Source of the DNA: Kordiimonas sediminis
Lineage (GTDB): Bacteria > Pseudomonadota > Alphaproteobacteria > Sphingomonadales > Kordiimonadaceae
DNA: 64,000 nt
Reading direction: 5' to 3'
Assembly (NCBI RefSeq): GCF_014656395.1
Contig: NZ_BNCI01000002.1
Location: 620,001 to 684,000 of the forward strand
The notes under the pieces are model-generated. The model did not search any database and was not told the DNA's origin. It worked only from the letters and a program-made list of their open reading frames with translations. The stretch's first letter is position 1; each line of letters opens with the position of its first letter. Position numbers and translations under genes: made by a program. Of the stretch, positions 19,215 to 27,741 are shown in pieces.

Positions 19215-19874
19215 GTGCCGAGTTTAGATGCAAGCTTATATTTGCTCAGTGTAATGGCGCTGCCTTTTCTTCTTGCTGTCACGCTACATGAAGCTGGTCA
19301 TGCGTTTGCCGCCTACTATTTCGGTGATAACACTGCAAAGGCTGATGGACGATTGTCTCTTAACCCGCTGGTTCATATTGATCCGTTCGGGACGATTGCC
19401 CTGCCGGCAATTGCAATCTTTTTCGGTATTCCGTTTTTGATTGGCTATGCCAAGCCCGTCATGATTAATCCGCGTAATTTTGGTAATTATAAACGTGATA
19501 TGGTTTTAACAGCGCTTGCTGGTCCCGCGGGTAATTTGATCGTAGCAATATTCTGCGCATATGTACTTCGGTTTGCAATCGGCGCAGGGGTTACGGAGGA
19601 AGATTGGCTATATAACACAATGTTTTATGGTATTTTCCTAAACTGTCTGTTCATGATATTTAATCTGTTGCCTATACCCCCTTTGGACGGTGCAGGTGTG
19701 GTGGAACAGTTCCTGCCGTCAGAAATGGCTGCGGCGTATCGTTCAGTCGCGCCTTTTGGCTTTTTCATACTGATGGGAATCATCATCTTGGCGAAAGAAA
19801 TCGTTCTCGTGCCAACATTGTTTATGGTAGAGCTTGTTGTCTTTTTGGTGGGGGTGCCACTCGGGGGCTTCTAG
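19215..19874 (+). CDS. Site-2 protease family (M50) membrane metalloprotease
   Basis: A 219-residue integral membrane protein of the M50 type. The zinc motif 'LHEAGHAFAAYYFGD' lies near residues 24-38 and the second ligand site is the 'LLPIPPLDGAGV' region (NPDG-like) near 152-163. About five to six hydrophobic helices are visible. The GTG start follows a strong AGGAGG. The gene sits 15 bases after nagZ and before scpA, a common alphaproteobacterial position. The substrate is unknown. Confidence 0.9.
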   Translation: MPSLDASLYLLSVMALPFLLAVTLHEAGHAFAAYYFGDNTAKADGRLSLNPLVHIDPFGTIALPAIAIFFGIPFLIGYAKPVMINPRNFGNYKRDMVLTALAGPAGNLIVAIFCAYVLRFAIGAGVTEEDWLYNTMFYGIFLNCLFMIFNLLPIPPLDGAGVVEQFLPSEMAAAYRSVAPFGFFILMGIIILAKEIVLVPTLFMVELVVFLVGVPLGGF

Positions 19875-19892
19875 GCGACTAATAGGTTACCT

Positions 19893-20729
19893 GTGTTTAA
19901 GCAGGTTTTGGGGTTTATGGAATTCGAAGAAGATATATCACCAGCAGGGACGCACCACAGTCCTAACCCGGATCATCTGGTCCTGCATATGGATGGGTTC
20001 GAAGGACCGCTTGATGTATTGTTGACCCTGGCGCGCGCCCAGAAAGTAGACCTGACCCAAATCTCAATTCTTGAGCTTGTGGAACAATATCTTGCGTTTG
20101 TAGCTGAAGCGAGAAAGCTCAAGATAGAGATAGCGGCTGATTATCTGGTGATGGCGGCATGGCTGGCGTATTTGAAGTCCCGGCTATTGTTGCCTAAGGA
20201 AGAGGCTGGGGATGAGCCTTCGGCAGAAGAGTTGGCATTACGGCTGCAACTGCGCCTTCAAAGACTAGAGGCAATGCGTGAATGTGGCGCCCGTTTGATG
20301 GCACGGGACCGAATGGGGCGTGATGTGTTCGCACGCGGCAATCCAGAGGGTCTAAAGCTGCTAAAGCGCGGACAATATGATGTCACTCTATATGAGCTAT
20401 TGCGCGCTTACTCGGATAACAGGCAACGCCATACTATCACAGAGATACGAATTGAACGCCGTCCGGTCTATGCACTTGAGGAAGCGATAGAGCGACTGTC
20501 AGGCTTGATTGGAGAGGTTTTCACCTGGTCAACACTCAGCACTTTCTTGCCCGCCAATTTAAAAGATGAACAGCATAGAAAATCTGCGCTTGCCAGCATG
20601 TTTGCTGCCAGTTTAGAACTGGCACGGCAAGGGCAGGCGGATCTGAGGCAGATGGAAACGTTTGGTCCCATTTATTTACGACAAAAACAACAAGAAGAAG
20701 CCGGGGAACAGGGTGCCAATGACAACTGA
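19893..20729 (+). CDS. scpA: Segregation and condensation protein A
   Basis: A kleisin of 278 residues, or 270 if ATG 19917 is used. It bridges SMC heads with ScpB in chromosome condensation. The conserved N-terminal motif 'MDGFEGPLDVLLTLARAQKVDLTQISILEL' and the C-terminal winged helix ('FTWSTLSTFLPA') are visible. GTG 19893 has only a weak AGG upstream, and ATG 19917 follows GGGG closely; either is possible. The end overlaps scpB by 11 bases. Confidence 0.92.
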   Translation: MFKQVLGFMEFEEDISPAGTHHSPNPDHLVLHMDGFEGPLDVLLTLARAQKVDLTQISILELVEQYLAFVAEARKLKIEIAADYLVMAAWLAYLKSRLLLPKEEAGDEPSAEELALRLQLRLQRLEAMRECGARLMARDRMGRDVFARGNPEGLKLLKRGQYDVTLYELLRAYSDNRQRHTITEIRIERRPVYALEEAIERLSGLIGEVFTWSTLSTFLPANLKDEQHRKSALASMFAASLELARQGQADLRQMETFGPIYLRQKQQEEAGEQGANDN

Positions 20730-21480
20730 AGCCATCATTGAAACAAACCCAGAGAGAGCAGCAGCACACCAAAGAATGGTTGAGGCAGTTTTGTTTGCAA
20801 GCGAGCGTCCTTTATCTGTTGATGAGTTAGCAGAGCGCCTGCCTGAAGGTGCGAACGTAGAAGAACATTTGTCTGAGTTGACAGAGAAGTATGCTGTAGC
20901 AGGGGTAAATCTGGTGCAGGTTGCCGGTAAATATATGTTTCGCACGGCAGAAGATTTGTCTTTTCTGCTTCGCCGGGAAGTGGATGAACCCAGAAAACTG
21001 TCACGGGCTGCGGTTGAGACATTGTCGATCATTGCTTATCATCAGCCTGTTACAAGGGCTGAGATTGAAGAAATACGGGGCGTAAGCATTTCCAAAGGAA
21101 CATTGGATGTTCTGATGGAAGCGGAGTGGGTACGGATGATGGGGCGCAAGCGCACCCCGGGCAGGCCCGTTACCTATGGTACTACAGAGAATTTTCTTAT
21201 CCATTTTGGGATTGAGTCCATTAAGGACCTCCCGGGCCTTCAGGAGTTGAAGGCTGCAGGACTTTTGGACAGTGTTGATGTTGCGCTTGATAAAATGGGT
21301 GGTGTGCCGTCACGCAGGTCTGATAGTCAGGAAGATGATGCGCAGATTGACCTCGAGGAAGCAATTGCAGCATCAGAGAGACAAGTCACAGATGAACGTA
21401 ACCAACATCGTCATTCCGCTGTATCCGATATGTCGCAGGACATCTCAGAGGATGGAAATAGGGAAAACACAGATGGTTGA
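20719..21480 (+). CDS. scpB: Segregation and condensation protein B
   Basis: A 253-residue partner of ScpA with two winged-helix domains. Seen: 'MVEAVLFASERPLSVDELAERLP' and 'RAAVETLSIIAYHQPVTRAEIEEIRGV', followed by 'GRKRTPGRPVTYGTTENFLIHFGI'. The start MTTEAIIET at 20719 overlaps the scpA end, so translation is probably coupled. The C-terminal acidic tail of about 55 residues is variable in the family. Confidence 0.94.
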   Translation: MTTEAIIETNPERAAAHQRMVEAVLFASERPLSVDELAERLPEGANVEEHLSELTEKYAVAGVNLVQVAGKYMFRTAEDLSFLLRREVDEPRKLSRAAVETLSIIAYHQPVTRAEIEEIRGVSISKGTLDVLMEAEWVRMMGRKRTPGRPVTYGTTENFLIHFGIESIKDLPGLQELKAAGLLDSVDVALDKMGGVPSRRSDSQEDDAQIDLEEAIAASERQVTDERNQHRHSAVSDMSQDISEDGNRENTDG

Positions 21481-21564
21481 TTGCGCCGTTCAGTAAATAT
21501 TGTAAAACTAAAATTCGATAGCGAATAGGCGGGTTTCAAATCCGCAAAAGAAGGAGAGATAAAC

Positions 21565-21804
21565 ATGTTCCCAGGCTGGATGCAGATTGCACTCGTTGTC
21601 CTATTAATTGTTCTGTTGTTTGGGCGGGGTAAAATCTCTGACCTGATGGGTGATGTGGCTAAAGGGATCACCAGCTTCCGCAAAGGCCTCAAAGAAGGGG
21701 TTGATACTGAGGAAGACGAGCCATCCAAATCAGTTGAGGACAAGCGCACTATCGAAGGAAGTGCAACGCCTGTGGCTGATGAGAAAGAAAAGTCCAAGAA
21801 TTAA
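21565..21804 (+). CDS. tatA: Twin-arginine translocase subunit TatA
   Basis: A 79-residue protein with one N-terminal membrane helix ([20 protein letters not shown]), the '[27 protein letters not shown]' amphipathic helix and a charged tail. It forms the pore of the Tat export system. AAGGAGAG precedes the ATG. First of a tatABC set. Confidence 0.96.
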   Translation: MFPGWMQIALVVLLIVLLFGRGKISDLMGDVAKGITSFRKGLKEGVDTEEDEPSKSVEDKRTIEGSATPVADEKEKSKN

Positions 21805-21841
21805 TTCCTGACGTCTCCGGATGTGAGAAGGCAAATGCATC

Positions 21842-22234
21842 ATGTTTGATATCGGTGCCATGGAACTGTTTGTGGTTGCGATCCTTGCGCTTGTTGTCGT
21901 GGGGCCAAAAGAGTTGCCCAAATTACTGCGCACTATTGGTAGTTATGTCCGTAAGGCAAAAGCAATGGCGAATGAATTTCGTCAGGGCATAGAAAGTCTT
22001 GCTGATGAAGTAGAGCAGGAAGTCAGCAAGTCTGATCCTTTCAGTGATCTTCGAAAACAGGAAGGGTTAAGGCCCGGTATGTCGCCTGAAGAAATTACCG
22101 AAAAGATCATGGCAAATCGTGAGGCAGAAGCCAAAACTGCTAAAACGGGCAAGAACGATGAAAAGGCTACGGACGTAGCTGCAGATCAGCAAAGCCCGGA
22201 TGCAGACAAAGGCACAGAAGGGAAACAGTCATGA
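21842..22234 (+). CDS. tatB: Twin-arginine translocase subunit TatB
   Basis: A 130-residue subunit that with TatC forms the Tat receptor. The conserved N-terminus 'MFDIGAMELFVVAILALVVVGPKELPKLLRTIG' is followed by an amphipathic helix and an acidic, Lys-rich tail. Its last codons overlap the start of tatC by four bases. Confidence 0.96.
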   Translation: MFDIGAMELFVVAILALVVVGPKELPKLLRTIGSYVRKAKAMANEFRQGIESLADEVEQEVSKSDPFSDLRKQEGLRPGMSPEEITEKIMANREAEAKTAKTGKNDEKATDVAADQQSPDADKGTEGKQS

Positions 22235-23094
22235 TGCCTTCTGATCTTGGTAAAAAAGACCCGGCCGTACCTGATAACACAGAGCCTCAGCCTAACGCCC
22301 CTGACTTGTATGATGACAACGAGGGCCAGGATGAGGTGGATGCCAGTCGCGCACCACTGCTGGATCATCTTATTGAATTACGGTCCCGCATCATCAAAGT
22401 GCTTATCGGTCTAATTATCTTCTTTGTGTGTGCGCTCTTTTTCTCGTCAGAAATATTTCAAATTCTGGCAAAGCCATATGTTGACGCTCAAACCGACAAA
22501 GAAGCGGTTCGGATGATCTTCACCGGGTTGATGGAAAAATTTGTTGTTGATATCAAAGTGGCACTCTATGCCGCCTTTATTATTTCATTCCCTATACTCA
22601 TCACACAAATTTGGAAATTCGTTGCCCCCGGTCTTTATAAAGACGAAAGAAAGGCCTTTTTGCCGTTTTTGGTCGCTACGCCAGTTTTATTCACACTTGG
22701 GGCGTGTCTGGCCTATTTCCTGGTCATTCCCTGGGCTTGGCAGTTCTTGCTAAGTTTTGAAGAGGCTGGCGGAAATGGTATGGTTGAGATCGCAGCAGAA
22801 GCCAAGGTGGATGAATATTTGTCACTGGTCATGAAAATGATCTTCGCATTTGGCTTTGCTTTCTTGCTTCCTGTCGGGCTGACGCTAATGGGGCGCGCGG
22901 GGATAGTTACACCGGACGGGTTACGCCAAAAACGCAGATATATGATTGTCGGGACTTTCGTCACAGCGGCCTTTTTAACCCCGCCAGACCCAATCAGCCA
23001 GATCGCACTTGGCATTCCAATCCTGCTTTTGTATGAAATCTCCATTCTGCTGATCGCAGCAACCAATAAACGTAGAGAAGCCAAAAAGGCATAA
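22231..23094 (+). CDS. tatC: Twin-arginine translocase subunit TatC
   Basis: A 287-residue inner-membrane protein with about six helices that recognises twin-arginine signal peptides. Seen: 'APLLDHLIELRSRIIKVLIG', 'FPILITQIWKFVAPGLYKDERKAFLPF', and 'FLTPPDPISQIALGIPILLLYEISIL'. The roughly 40-residue acidic N-terminal extension is longer than in E. coli TatC. ATG overlaps tatB; serS starts 3 bases after the stop. Confidence 0.96.
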   Translation: MMPSDLGKKDPAVPDNTEPQPNAPDLYDDNEGQDEVDASRAPLLDHLIELRSRIIKVLIGLIIFFVCALFFSSEIFQILAKPYVDAQTDKEAVRMIFTGLMEKFVVDIKVALYAAFIISFPILITQIWKFVAPGLYKDERKAFLPFLVATPVLFTLGACLAYFLVIPWAWQFLLSFEEAGGNGMVEIAAEAKVDEYLSLVMKMIFAFGFAFLLPVGLTLMGRAGIVTPDGLRQKRRYMIVGTFVTAAFLTPPDPISQIALGIPILLLYEISILLIAATNKRREAKKA

Positions 23095-23097
23095 CGC

Positions 23098-24375
23098 ATG
23101 TTTGATTTGAAATTTATCCGTGAAAACCCAGAAGCATTCGACGCTGCCCTTAAACGTCGTGGTGTGGACCCCGTTGCAAGCACCATACTTGATATGGACG
23201 CAAAGCGCCGCGCTTTACAGACAGAGGCACAGGCTGCACAAGCTCGTCGTAATGAAGCTTCCAAGATGATCGGTAAAGCAAAAGCGCAGGGCAATGAAGA
23301 CGAAGCCCAGGCCTTGATGGCAGAAGTATCAGGCCTGAAAACCAAAATTCAGGAAATGGAAGATACTGACCGGGAGCAGGGCACGGCGATTGAAAACTTG
23401 CTCCTTAGTCTGCCTAACATGGTCTATGATGACATTCCTGACGGGGATGATGAAGATGACAATGAAGAGGTGCGGGTATGGGGAACCAAGCCTACATTCT
23501 CTTTCAGCCCCAAGGAACACTTTGAACTGGGTGAACAGCTTAAAGAGATGGACTTTGAGCGTGCAGCACGCATGTCTGGATCACGTTTTGTGTTGCTACG
23601 AAGTGGCCTTGCACGACTGTCGCGCGCACTTGGGCAGTTTATGCTGGATCTGCATACAGAAGAACATGGTCTCGAAGAAGTGCTGACCCCAACACTTGTG
23701 CGCGATAATGCGCTGGTTGGTACCGGACAGCTCCCCAAATTTGAAGAAGATCTCTTTAAAGCAACGACAGATCATTATCTTATCCCGACTGCAGAAGTGA
23801 CACTGACCAATATTTTTGCCGGTGAAATTCTGCCAGAGGAAGAGTTGCCCTATCGTTTTACTGCTCTCAGCCAGTGTTTCCGCTCAGAGGCGGGCTCTGC
23901 TGGCCGTGATACTCGTGGTATGATCCGTCAGCACCAGTTTGAAAAAGTTGAAATGGTATCCATCACAAAGCCAGAAGACAGTGATGCAGAGCTTGAACGT
24001 ATGACGGGCTGCGCAGAAGCAGTTCTGAAGGCGCTTGAATTACCGTATCGTGTTGTAAAGCTTTGCACCGGTGACATTGGATTTGGTGCCCGTAGAACCT
24101 ATGATATTGAGGTGTGGCTACCTGGTCAGGACAGATACCGCGAAATTTCCAGCTGCTCTACCTGCGGTGATTTTCAGGCACGCCGCATGAAGATGCGCAG
24201 CCGGCCAAAGGGTGAAAAACAAACCACCTTTGTTCATACACTGAATGGATCCGGCCTTGCTGTGGGGCGGACATTGATCGCCGTTATAGAAAACTATCAG
24301 ATGGAAGACGGCAGTATCCGTGTGCCAGAGGTGCTGAAGCCGTACATGGGCGGACTTGACGTAATCAAAGCATAA
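23098..24375 (+). CDS. serS: Seryl-tRNA synthetase
   Basis: A 425-residue class II synthetase. The N-terminal coiled-coil tRNA-binding arm (about residues 25-105) precedes the catalytic domain with '[15 protein letters not shown]', motif 2 '[30 protein letters not shown]', '[19 protein letters not shown]' and motif 3 '[20 protein letters not shown]'. It follows tatC almost directly and precedes surE. Confidence 0.97.
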   Translation: MFDLKFIRENPEAFDAALKRRGVDPVASTILDMDAKRRALQTEAQAAQARRNEASKMIGKAKAQGNEDEAQALMAEVSGLKTKIQEMEDTDREQGTAIENLLLSLPNMVYDDIPDGDDEDDNEEVRVWGTKPTFSFSPKEHFELGEQLKEMDFERAARMSGSRFVLLRSGLARLSRALGQFMLDLHTEEHGLEEVLTPTLVRDNALVGTGQLPKFEEDLFKATTDHYLIPTAEVTLTNIFAGEILPEEELPYRFTALSQCFRSEAGSAGRDTRGMIRQHQFEKVEMVSITKPEDSDAELERMTGCAEAVLKALELPYRVVKLCTGDIGFGARRTYDIEVWLPGQDRYREISSCSTCGDFQARRMKMRSRPKGEKQTTFVHTLNGSGLAVGRTLIAVIENYQMEDGSIRVPEVLKPYMGGLDVIKA

Positions 24376-24384
24376 GGCTCGATC

Positions 24385-25170
24385 ATGGCTATTTCTACAA
24401 CACGCATTCTGGTCAGTAATGATGATGGTATTTCGGCCAAAGGCATTGAAATACTGGAAAAAGTTGCACGATCGCTGTCAGACGATGTCTGGGTTATTGC
24501 CCCGGAAAGCGAACAGTCCGGTGCGGGGCATTCGCTAACTCTGACGACCGCATTACGCGTGCGCAAGCTTGACGACAAGAAATATGCCGTTGCAGGGACG
24601 CCAACAGACTGCGTAATGATGGCCATTAACAAGCTTATGAAAGATAATCTGCCCACGTTGATACTATCAGGTGTGAACCGCGGCGGTAATCTGGCAGAGC
24701 ATGTTACCTATTCCGGGACTGTATCGGTGGCAATGGAGGGGACACTTGGCGGTATTCCTTCTATTGCGCTTAGTCAGTGTATCGACGGTGTACATCCAAT
24801 ACACTGGGAAACAGCTGAAACGTATGCCGAAGAAGTTATCAAACGTTTGATCGCACAAGACTGGCAACATGATGTCCTGATGAATGTAAATTTCCCGGCA
24901 GTTGCACCTGATCAGGTCAAGGGAATTCGGGTTACTGAGCAGGGACGTCGTCAAATACTGGGTGTTCAGGTAGATGAACGGATGGATCCACGCGGGTTCC
25001 CATATTACTGGTTTGGACTTGCCAGTGATTCTGGTGTGCCTGGTCTGGAAACGGACCTGAAATCTGTTCGTGAAGGATGTATTTCTGTGACACCGCTGCA
25101 TTTAAACTTAACTCATGATGATATGCGGCGTGCACTTGCAGCAGAAATTCAAGGACCTCTTGCCGAATAG
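24385..25170 (+). CDS. surE: 5'-nucleotidase SurE
   Basis: A 261-residue metal-dependent nucleoside monophosphate phosphatase. Seen: 'RILVSNDDGISAKGIEILE' with the metal-binding DD pair, 'APESEQSGAGHSLTL', 'GTPTDCVMMAI', 'LILSGVNRGGNLAEHVTYSGTVSVAMEG' and a final 'DMRRALAAEI'. AAGGCTCG precedes the ATG. In many relatives a pcm gene follows surE; here the LysM/M23 gene comes directly. Confidence 0.96.
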   Translation: MAISTTRILVSNDDGISAKGIEILEKVARSLSDDVWVIAPESEQSGAGHSLTLTTALRVRKLDDKKYAVAGTPTDCVMMAINKLMKDNLPTLILSGVNRGGNLAEHVTYSGTVSVAMEGTLGGIPSIALSQCIDGVHPIHWETAETYAEEVIKRLIAQDWQHDVLMNVNFPAVAPDQVKGIRVTEQGRRQILGVQVDERMDPRGFPYYWFGLASDSGVPGLETDLKSVREGCISVTPLHLNLTHDDMRRALAAEIQGPLAE

Positions 25171-25194
25171 TCAAAGCTCAGCTACTCTTTTGGC

Positions 25195-26232
25195 ATGGTT
25201 GTTAATGCTATGCGCATAAGTTTATGGAATAAAACGGTAATTCTGCTTGCTGGAATGTCTCTCGTGGCGTGTTCCAGCGGTTATTCCTCGCGCAGTCCTG
25301 CCGATATAAAACCTGTGTATCAGGTTCGAAACAGCCCAATTCCTGTACCGCACCCACGTTTTAAACCAAAACCACCCAATCGTTATGCGGCGCAGCGTAC
25401 TTCAACCAAAGCGCAGACGCAGTCATCTGTTGCAAGATCAGACTATACTGCCTCCGGTCAGGGAATGCGGACTGTCACCGTGCAAAAAGGTGACACGCTC
25501 TATGCTATTTCAAGACGAGAAGGGGTCGGGCTGCAGGATTTAGTGCAGGCAAACAAGCTACGTCCGCCTTATGCGCTTGCAATTGGGCAGAAGCTGGTCG
25601 TGCATACAAGCTCCTATCATACGGTTAGGCGCGGCGAGACCAGTTACGGCATTAGTCGACAGTACGGTATTAACCTTTCTGATTTGATTCGGGTGAATAA
25701 TATCCGAAAACCATACACACTATCAGTCGGGCAAAAATTACGTATTCCTGGCGGTGGTGTGCAAAGCGCAAGTAACACTGCAGCCAGTCAGCCAAGGACT
25801 ACCGCTAAGCAAGCCCCGGGAAGAACTGTTGCTATTCCTACACCGCCACCAAGAACCGGGTCAGGGTTTGCTTGGCCGGTAAAGGGAACTATCAGCAGCC
25901 GTTTTGGCCCGAAAGAAGGTGGTCTTCATAACGACGGTGTAAATATCCTGGTTAAACGTGGGACAGCGGTAAAGGCGGCTGAAAGCGGTGTAGTAGTGTA
26001 CGCATCTAACGCACTGGAAGGATACGGAAATTTACTGTTGGTGCGTCATGCGGGCGGATGGGTGACAGCCTATGCGCACAATGAACGTTTGCTTGTCAGG
26101 CATGGGCAGAAAGTAACCAAAGGCCAGGTGATTGCCAGGGCAGGGAGCACAGGTGGTGTAGCCACGCCGCAATTGCATTTTGAAATACGTAAGGGCCGCC
26201 GGGCGCTCGACCCACTGCGGTATCTCAGTTAA
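25195..26232 (+). CDS. LysM/M23 lipoprotein, NlpD/EnvC-type murein hydrolase factor
   Basis: A 345-residue exported lipoprotein. The N-terminus carries a signal with lipobox MSLVAC near residues 20-26. Two LysM domains follow (about 98-142, 'VQKGDTLYAISRREGVGLQDLVQAN', and 143-187, 'VRRGETSYGISRQYGINLSDLIRVN'), which bind peptidoglycan. The C-terminal M23 domain (about 235-340, 'GLHNDGVNILVKRGTAVKAAESGVVVY') lacks part of the zinc ligand set: 'HNDGVNI' replaces the usual HxGxD, as in non-catalytic NlpD/EnvC amidase activators. Start may be ATG 25195 or 25210. Confidence 0.9.
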   Translation: MVVNAMRISLWNKTVILLAGMSLVACSSGYSSRSPADIKPVYQVRNSPIPVPHPRFKPKPPNRYAAQRTSTKAQTQSSVARSDYTASGQGMRTVTVQKGDTLYAISRREGVGLQDLVQANKLRPPYALAIGQKLVVHTSSYHTVRRGETSYGISRQYGINLSDLIRVNNIRKPYTLSVGQKLRIPGGGVQSASNTAASQPRTTAKQAPGRTVAIPTPPPRTGSGFAWPVKGTISSRFGPKEGGLHNDGVNILVKRGTAVKAAESGVVVYASNALEGYGNLLLVRHAGGWVTAYAHNERLLVRHGQKVTKGQVIARAGSTGGVATPQLHFEIRKGRRALDPLRYLS

Positions 26233-26284
26233 TCTGGTATCTTTTATCCTGAGCGTGTTTTTTAGCAGAAGGCACGGCAAGTTA

Positions 26285-26318
26285 GATGCATACGCGTGAT
26301 ATGCATCACACACGTGTG
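26285..26318. repeat. Two adjacent palindromes in a convergent gap
   Basis: GATGCATA (26285-26292) and TATGCATC (26300-26307) form an 8-bp stem with a 7-base loop; CACACGTGTG (26309-26318) follows at once. They lie just before the end of the leftward DUF815 gene, after the LysM/M23 gene. There is no T-run, so these could be a terminator-like hairpin or a protein site. Confidence 0.4.
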
Positions 26319-26331
26319 GCCAGTGAATGGA

Positions 26332-27189
26332 TTATAGCGAAATGGTGCGATTATTGCGGCCTGCATAATCTGTCACGAACTGCCAGGCAACGCGGCCAGA
26401 CCTACTACCGCGGGTCTTTGACCAGTTCAAAGCTTCTTCTTTCCATGTGTCAGAGAAAGGTAAGCCCAGATGCGCAAAATATCCTTCAATCATGGCTAGA
26501 TAGTCTTTTTGATCGCAGGCGTGAAATCCAAGCCACAAACCAAACCTGTCAGACAGGGCAATGGTTTCGTCCATCGCTTCTGTTGGATTAATGGCTGTAG
26601 CCTGTTCCTGATCCATCATCGACCGCGGCATCAGGTGGCGACGGTTGGAGGTCGCATAAAACAAGACATTATTTGGCCTGCCCTCCAGACCACCTTCCAA
26701 GACAGATTTTAGTGCTTTGAAGTCTCTGTCAGGGCGATTGAAAGACAGGTCATCACAAAAAACAACAAAAGGTCTGTCTTCATTTTTCAGGAGAGCCATA
26801 AGACTAGGTAGGGCAGAAATATCTTCCCTGTGGATTTCAACCAGACCAAGTCTGCTATGTGGGTTGGTTTCGTTGATATGTTTATGCAGTGCTTTGACAA
26901 GGGTACTTTTGCCCATGCCTCTGGCGCCCCACAGCAGGGCATTATTAGCACTAAAGCCGTTAGCAAACCGGACTGTATTTTCCAGTAGGGTGTTTTTCGT
27001 GCGATCAACGCCCAATAAGAGACTCAGAGGGGGAGCTGCTACTTTGTCTATGGAGATCAGAGACGTTGTCGAGACATCAAATACGAATGCATTTTTATTT
27101 GGATCAACAGCATGTGATACAACAGGGGAATTCTGTTGTTCCAAAGCATCCGCAATACGGGTAAGGGTTTCGAGTATTTTTTCTTCCAT
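26332..27189 (-). CDS. DUF815 family AAA-type ATPase
   Basis: A 285-residue P-loop ATPase. The Walker A motif 'LLWGARGMGKSTLVKAL' is near residue 90; a Walker B-like 'PFVVFCDDLSF' follows and 'LFYATSNRRHLMPR' is a sensor-like segment. The C-terminus contains 'RSGRVAWQFVTDYAG'. The family is widespread in proteobacteria but of unknown function. ATG 27189 follows AAGTGG; a GTG at 27198 is in frame. Placed divergently from yajC-secDF, the usual alphaproteobacterial context. Confidence 0.9.
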   Translation of the reverse strand: MEEKILETLTRIADALEQQNSPVVSHAVDPNKNAFVFDVSTTSLISIDKVAAPPLSLLLGVDRTKNTLLENTVRFANGFSANNALLWGARGMGKSTLVKALHKHINETNPHSRLGLVEIHREDISALPSLMALLKNEDRPFVVFCDDLSFNRPDRDFKALKSVLEGGLEGRPNNVLFYATSNRRHLMPRSMMDQEQATAINPTEAMDETIALSDRFGLWLGFHACDQKDYLAMIEGYFAHLGLPFSDTWKEEALNWSKTRGSRSGRVAWQFVTDYAGRNNRTISL

Positions 27190-27379
27190 GATCGCCACTT
27201 GTAACTGAGCACATGCTACTTATTTACGGTGATACTAAAGGAAAAGCAATTAGCCGTTCTTGAAGTGAGCGGAGAATGTTGCATTTACGGTGTCAGGGGC
27301 TATAGTCGCGCCTTGAAATTTCGTGACATATCGGTACAAGGGGGGACTTTGTGCCGCATAGACAAAAGGGTTATTTTTT

Positions 27380-27715
27380 ATGTTCTCAACTGCCGCTTAT
27401 GCACAGGATGCTGCCGTTGCTGCTCAGCCAGGTCTTCTGGAAGGCTTCCTGCCGATTATCCTAATCGTTTTTATCTTCTATTTTCTGGTTATTCGCCCAC
27501 AAAGCAAGCGGATGAAACAGCACCGTGAAATGATCGCCAATGTGCGCAGAGGCGATACAGTCGTTACTGCTGGCGGTATCATTGGTAAAGTTGCCAAGGT
27601 AAAAGAAGATAATGAAGTTGAAGTCGATATTGCTGAGGGTACGCGCATTCGCGTTGTTGCAAGTACGATTTCTGAAGTGCGCGCCAAAGGCGAGCCTGCA
27701 AAGACTGATTCCTAA
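27380..27715 (+). CDS. yajC: Preprotein translocase subunit YajC
   Basis: A 111-residue small membrane protein of the SecDF-YajC complex. One helix (PIILIVFIFYFLVIRPQ) is followed by the conserved 'KRMKQHREMIANVRRGDTVVTAGGIIGKVAKV' SH3-like region. It is first in yajC-secD-secF and has AAGGG upstream of the ATG. Confidence 0.96.
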   Translation: MFSTAAYAQDAAVAAQPGLLEGFLPIILIVFIFYFLVIRPQSKRMKQHREMIANVRRGDTVVTAGGIIGKVAKVKEDNEVEVDIAEGTRIRVVASTISEVRAKGEPAKTDS

Positions 27716-27741
27716 ATATAACCAGAAGACAGGGGCAAGGC

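Noticed and set aside
26717-27208. 163-residue open frame on the plus strand
   Set aside because: It mirrors the DUF815 ATPase gene, whose Walker motifs are clear on the other strand.
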